Source: Paulownia fortunei
Lineage: Eukaryota > Streptophyta > Magnoliopsida > Lamiales > Paulowniaceae
Direction: 5' to 3'
DNA length: 64,000 bases
NCBI GenBank assembly: GCA_019321725.1
Contig: CM033120.1
Span: forward strand, 15,096,278-15,160,277
Positions 59,301-64,000 of the stretch are shown piece by piece. The notes below the pieces were generated by a model. That model searched no databases. It saw only the letters and a program-made list of their open reading frames with translations, and was not told the DNA's origin. The stretch's first letter is position 1; each line of letters starts with the position of its first letter. The position numbers and the translations under genes are program-made.

Positions 59301-62300
59301 TAATTCAGTAGTCAGACATTTCATTTACCATTTAAGCTTTACAAACCAATGTTGTGGATGAGTAATCTTATGGGTTAAAATGCTGAGGTGTCTGATATCT
59401 GGTGGATATTTTAGAACATTAATATATGACTTTGACTATTAGATTAAAGGCACAGTGACTATTCGATTTTGTTGTAATTCTTTACCCCCATATCTTTTTC
59501 CAGGGTTATCATGTTAATCACCGCATTTTTTTGGCAAAGATCATGTAGAATGCGAACTGTACAGTGTCATTGAACACATGTAATCCCAGGTTTTGAATGT
59601 AGAAATCACCTGTATATATATATATTAGGTAGAACGTGACCTATTTGTACAGAGTTGTACAAATGATTCTTTTGTACAATCTATATTGTATATATCATTC
59701 TTTCTCCCAACATATATTTCACACCATCCCAGGGAAACATTTCACAACTGCTATACTGTGGAGGGTTGTCAATGGTTGGATCTCAATCTGAATTTGATTA
59801 GAATTCGTTCCAATTATTTGGATTTTGTAATCAATTTGATAATTTGCTTCAACTAAGTCTCTGATATTAAACAAAAAAGAAAAATAGAACATATTTGAAA
59901 TTGACTTGCATTCAAATAAAGTCATAAACTATGTATATAATGATGCCCACAATTTCACTTTATAATCTATACAAATTTACTCATAAATTCACTTAAATAG
60001 TATCAAAGTAGGTAGGTAAAAACAAGAAAGCCATGATTTCATCCAAGCTATGATTAAGTTGTCATTATTTGTTTTGTCTGGTAAGAAGAATCTTCCTTGA
60101 ATAAAATGCAGAAACTGTAGAGAAAGACTAAGAAACAATCCCACTTTTGATAGTGCAATGGTCAAGCCATGTTGACTTGAGAGTAGACCCCTCCACCTCA
60201 GGTTATATGGGCACAAATCACATGGGCTACTCTTTCTTTTTCCTTCAACTAAAACTAAGCTGCTGCTTCCTATGCATAATGGGGGAGATGATGGAAAAGG
60301 TGGAATGATAGGGATATGTGCCTTTCACTTGCATTTCATCATCACCTCAAACTTCCTTTTGGGTTTTTCCCCCTTTTTGGTCTTCTTTCATTTGTTTCTG
60401 GTTGATGAATACTACTGAGTGTCAATCAAACATTCATCTTTTTACCATTTTTCTTTCTGGGCACACCTGATAACATATATAGAACTTGAGTATTGGAATT
60501 CAAATTGAATGAGCTTTTGAATACATTCTTATGTTATCCAAGATCTAGATAGATAAAATGAAAACAAATACTCGTGCAGAAAATTTTATTTGTCGTAGCA
60601 ATAATTTGATAGTTTGGTGGACTGAAAAATTGAGACTTAATTTTTTTTCTTAAAAATAATAAATAAAAAAATATTTTTAATTTATTTAAAATTTTATGAA
60701 TTTGGGTGGACGGCTACCCCCTACCAGCTCGCCCTAGCTCTGTAACTAGACTTGGCAGTCTTGGGATCCATCATTCTACGTACATAGCACCCAAGAATTT
60801 TAGTGCTCAATAATTTCAATAGTGCAAAAAGAAATTCCAACTATAGCTTTTCTCTTAGAGAAAGCCCTTCTTTTTTTTTTTATTAAAGTAGAATGATCGA
60901 TACTTTTTAGTTGCTTAAAGAGTAAGAATATCACAACAAAAAAGATAAATTTTCTAACAAAAAATTATTTCTGTTGTGGAATAACTTTTAGATGCATCCC
61001 TTTTATTTTCTAAGTTGGCTTTTCAAAGGAAGCAAAGATTCTCAAGTTGGAATTGTCCTCAACTCTTACACTATATTAATCATATCATTCTACCTTTTCC
61101 AAGACCAATATTTCTGTTTGTTTCCTTGCATTTGATTGTCAATTCTATTTTATTTTTTTTAAATCTCTAGTAAAGAAAATTTTATGCTTTTTAAATGGGT
61201 TTATAAGTTAGTAATATTATGTACACACAATAAAAAAGGAAAAGCTAGTAAAACTTAATTGGGCCCATAATGAATGGTCAAAATCTTGTAAAATACAGCA
61301 AGAAATGCCCAGAATTGTGACAATTACGTTATGTTTTGCAATTGATGATGAGATTTTATGTCTTTCAAATGAATTTACCAATTGTTGAATTACACATGAT
61401 TATATTATGTAATGTATTATATAACTCAATATTATAATTAAATATTATGTAGTATTTAATAAACCATGCCCAAAAAAGAAATGACATGTAATTAGTATAC
61501 CAAAAATTTATTGGGCCGATAATGAATGGTAAAAACTTGTAATAAAATATATTTAGGACTAAAAAATAAAATAAACATTCATTCAAAATCGATGAATAAA
61601 AATTCGTTTTAGTTCGATTTATTAAGTATAACAAAATAAATTCAATTTTTTTTTTAAAATTCGATGAAATTTAAAATTCAATTCAATTAATTAACTTAAA
61701 CTTAATTTCAAGTTCTATATAAAACTAAAATCAGGCTTAAATACTTCTTATTTAGGTCACGTCGACTCATTTGCACCTAACACTCCTAAATATGCCAAGA
61801 AATGGCAAAAATTAACTGAAGAAAAAGGTCAATTTAGAGTTGATTAATGATCGAGAAAATTGACGGTGGTCCACGTAAACCAATAACCAATCCTCATTGG
61901 GTAATAAAAAACCAGTTACAAACGAACACGTGCCAGATTCCAGATGAGCGGTCCAGATGCCTCCACTCCCCAAAAATCTAATGGCGGAAAATCCGTCTCC
62001 AGGAACGCTTAGTTATCGACATGCAACGGTCCACAATCGTCCACGTGTCTCATACGATAGCGTTATTATAACATTTGATCCAACGGACCTCACATTCTCT
62101 CCACCCCAAACCCCCCTTCTCTCTCCCTCTCTCTCAATTAAAAAAGCTCCTTCCCCTGTAGTACAATTTTTCCGGCACCGGAATATTCGCCGTCGGAATT
62201 CTAACAATCCCTTTCGCTTCTCAAATCTTCGTCACTTTTCTCTCTTCCTTTTATTAATTCTGAAAATTCTACTAGTCAAACTCGGATATTTATTCAAGAA

Positions 62301-62787
62301 TTTTCGATTTTCTCTGCGATTAATTAAATTTCGCATCATCAATTTGCTCTGAGTTTCTGAACCTCTTGACTTTTCAGTTAATTTTGTCTTTTCTTTCAGG
62401 TGCATAATAAATAGATTTCTTTTATTTTTGGGTCCTGAGAGTGAATTACCTGAGTGTAAAATCCAAAACATTTTAAGCTCCACGCTTTCAATTCAAAAGT
62501 CTCTGCTTTTCTTCAAATTTCTACGGGAAAAAGCTGTAATATTCACAACTGTAAAATTCGCACTGATTTTATCTGAAATAGCAGTCCCAAAAATAATATC
62601 TGGAAACTCGGCAGCTCCCTTAAATATCGAACCTCTGTTTTGAAAGCACAAGAACTCTTCTAACACCGCCACCCCTACTTTCTCTCTCTACTGCATATAT
62701 ATATTAAGCAGTTCTTTTTCACCTGATAGGTTTCAGTGCAGAAAGAAATACATACACGTATAGACTCCCTGAATTTTTCAGAAAGAA
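56323..62787. other. 6.5-kb spacer between RRM and NF-YB genes, no gene recognised
   Basis: The first kilobase is probably RRM 3' UTR and flank; an 18-base phrase (ATTTGTTTCACTTGGCTG) recurs within about 45 bases near 56595 and 56640. The remainder is AT-rich with poly-A/T patches and small frames (57112-57309, 57929-58180, 61365-61634) lacking any family signature. The last 430 bases form the NF-YB leader. Confidence 0.5.
62353..62787 (+). promoter_or_regulatory. ATG-free leader/proximal promoter of NF-YB, with TATA-like box
   Basis: There is no ATG between 62353 and the NF-YB start, so whatever the transcription start within this stretch, initiation should be at 62788. A TATA-like TATATATATTAA lies at about 62695-62706. 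Alternatively a CT-rich leader upstream (about 62095-62140) and a TTTCTTTCAG acceptor-like site (62390-62399) would suit a leader intron. The two readings are not resolved. Confidence 0.35.
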
Positions 62788-63396
62788 ATGGCGGATTCAG
62801 ATAATGAATCGGGGGGTCATCGGGACCACAACTCCCACAACGAAACCTCCCCTCGAGAACAGGACAGGTTCCTCCCCATCGCCAACGTAAGTAGAATCAT
62901 GAAAAAAGCTTTGCCCGCGAACGCCAAGATATCCAAAGACGCGAAAGAAACGGTGCAAGAATGCGTTTCGGAGTTCATCAGCTTCATCACCGGCGAAGCA
63001 TCCGACAAGTGTCAGCGAGAGAAAAGAAAAACTATCAACGGCGACGATTTGCTGTGGGCGATGACTACCCTCGGATTCGAGGATTACGTGGAGCCGTTGA
63101 AAATCTACTTGCAGAGATTTAGGGATATGGAAGGGGAGAAGAGCACCATGGCCGGAAGAGGAGAGAAGGAGAGTGTTGGCGGTTCCGGCAGTGGAGGGGG
63201 GAATGGCAGTGTGGTGAATATGGGGAATAGTGGGGGTGGTTATGAAGGGATATATGGCATGAATATGATGGGTCATCAGGGAGGACCCGTTTATGGGTAC
63301 GGGCAGATGGCGGGTAGTGGGTCGGGGAAGGTGGGAATGGGATCGAGTTATCATGTCGGACCCGGGTCGGGCACTGCTAGTGGGAGGCCCAGGTAG
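62788..63396 (+). CDS. NFYB3: Nuclear factor Y subunit B (NF-YB3-like, LEC1-unlike), intronless
   Basis: Histone-fold subunit that pairs with NF-YC and, with NF-YA or CO-like proteins, binds CCAAT promoters; NF-YB2/3 promote photoperiodic flowering in Arabidopsis. The 202 residues read: short Asn/His-rich N-terminus; B domain about 24-117, beginning [18 protein letters not shown] and including [32 protein letters not shown] and [13 protein letters not shown]; Gly/Ser/Met-rich C-terminal tail. Against the family, [10 protein letters not shown] and [20 protein letters not shown] are the NF-YB3 form. The LEC1-type Asp in the B domain is replaced by Lys (VSRIMKK...SKDAKETVQ, non-LEC1), so it belongs to the general class. 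The C-terminal tail is longer than in Arabidopsis NF-YB3 (about 160 residues). The start is fixed by the family N-terminus. Confidence 0.94.
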   Translation: MADSDNESGGHRDHNSHNETSPREQDRFLPIANVSRIMKKALPANAKISKDAKETVQECVSEFISFITGEASDKCQREKRKTINGDDLLWAMTTLGFEDYVEPLKIYLQRFRDMEGEKSTMAGRGEKESVGGSGSGGGNGSVVNMGNSGGGYEGIYGMNMMGHQGGPVYGYGQMAGSGSGKVGMGSSYHVGPGSGTASGRPR

Positions 63397-64000
63397 CTTG
63401 ACTTGACCTGGCACATGGTCATGAATGATTAATTAGTAGATTGAATTATGATGATGTTGTTTGGGATTTAGCATACTTCCAATATGTGTATATCATAGTA
63501 ATATATTTTGCTTCTATATATCTATATATGTGTATGAAAGAGTTTGATTTGGTCAATGACAATAGATTTTTTTTTATTAAAAAAAAAATTGTACCCAAAT
63601 CAAAAAAAAAATGGATTTTTTTTGGGGGGGGGTTGTCTACTTGTCATGTTTCATATTCTCCCCCCCTCTCCCCTCCCTCTTTTCTGGTTTTATTTGGTCT
63701 TGATCCTGGTCTTGATTGCCTTTTTAGTTTGGCCTTGTTCGACTCGAGTAATGTGGCAATAGTGAGAGTTACTTAGGAAGGTAGTTATGAATTTAGGGGG
63801 TGTGATTTGAGTAGATTATGGTTTTATTTTTGTTCAAAATGCTTACTTGTAATTGACTTTGGAATTTATTATGATGACAGTTGTAAATTGTTAGATTTTC
63901 AATTGCATAAATGGATGTAAGTGCGAGTTTTAGTTGTATCTTTAATTTACAGCACATTTTTTTGTTGGAAAGAGAAATATGACAAAATTTATGAAATTTT
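63397..64000 (+). other. NF-YB 3' flank
   Basis: Probable 3' UTR and downstream sequence to the window edge. It includes poly-A tracts (about 63578-63589 and 63603-63611), a T-then-G run (63616-63632) and a pyrimidine-rich patch near 63657-63683. No further gene is visible. Confidence 0.5.

Noticed and set aside
62797..63414. 205-residue open frame on the minus strand opposite NF-YB
   Set aside because: It covers the NF-YB gene almost exactly and has no family resemblance; it is a by-product of the GC-rich coding sequence on the other strand.

Overview
The window looks like nuclear DNA of a core eudicot plant. Genes carry GT-AG introns, exons stand out as GC-richer islands in very AT-rich spacers, and every recognisable product is a plant protein with a close Arabidopsis counterpart. 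The species cannot be named from the sequence. I see no bacterial-type operon, CRISPR array, rRNA, convincing tRNA, or intact autonomous transposon.

Layout. 0.8-18.1 kb (minus): a complete giant HECT ubiquitin ligase gene of the UPL1/UPL2 type, which I resolve into 15 coding exons (3764 residues), one of them 7.9 kb long. 22.6-28.2 kb (plus): a seven-exon PARN/AHG2-type poly(A) ribonuclease gene with a presequence-like N-terminus. 28.7-29.5 kb (minus): an early nodulin-like, GPI-anchored phytocyanin. 31.2-33.2 kb (minus): an intronless L-type lectin receptor kinase (LecRK-S.7 type). 36.0-38.2 kb (minus): previously hidden relics of two genes, the IN-box end of an INCENP/WYR gene and the 5' end of a SIRT6-type sirtuin (SRT1). 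40.8-42.0 kb (minus): a fasciclin-like arabinogalactan protein (FLA1 type). 48.9-50.4 kb (plus): a four-exon pectate lyase. 52.0-52.6 kb (minus): a classical arabinogalactan protein whose frame is broken by one base. 54.3-56.3 kb (plus): an intronless glycine-rich RRM protein with an RD/RE-rich tail. 62.8-63.4 kb (plus): an NF-YB3-type histone-fold transcription factor. The long spacers hold AT-rich sequence, miniature-transposon-like pieces, microsatellites and short tandem duplications.

Context. From memory, UPL1 and AHG2/PARN are neighbours in Arabidopsis (At1g55860, At1g55870). LecRK-S.7, WYR, SRT1, FLA1, a pectate lyase and an RRM gene lie in that order on Arabidopsis chromosome 5 (At5g55830, 55820, 55760, 55730, 55720, 55670). 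This window keeps the same order, so it appears to be a conserved eudicot block in which SRT1 and WYR are decaying. The genes do not form one pathway. FLA1, the AGP, the pectate lyase and the ENODL share a cell-surface/cell-wall theme, but synteny rather than function best explains their proximity.

I found no convincing undescribed biological system. The most informative observations are the SRT1/WYR relics joined at a visible breakpoint, the single-base AGP frameshift, and the catalytic-cysteine codon of the HECT ligase being split by an intron.
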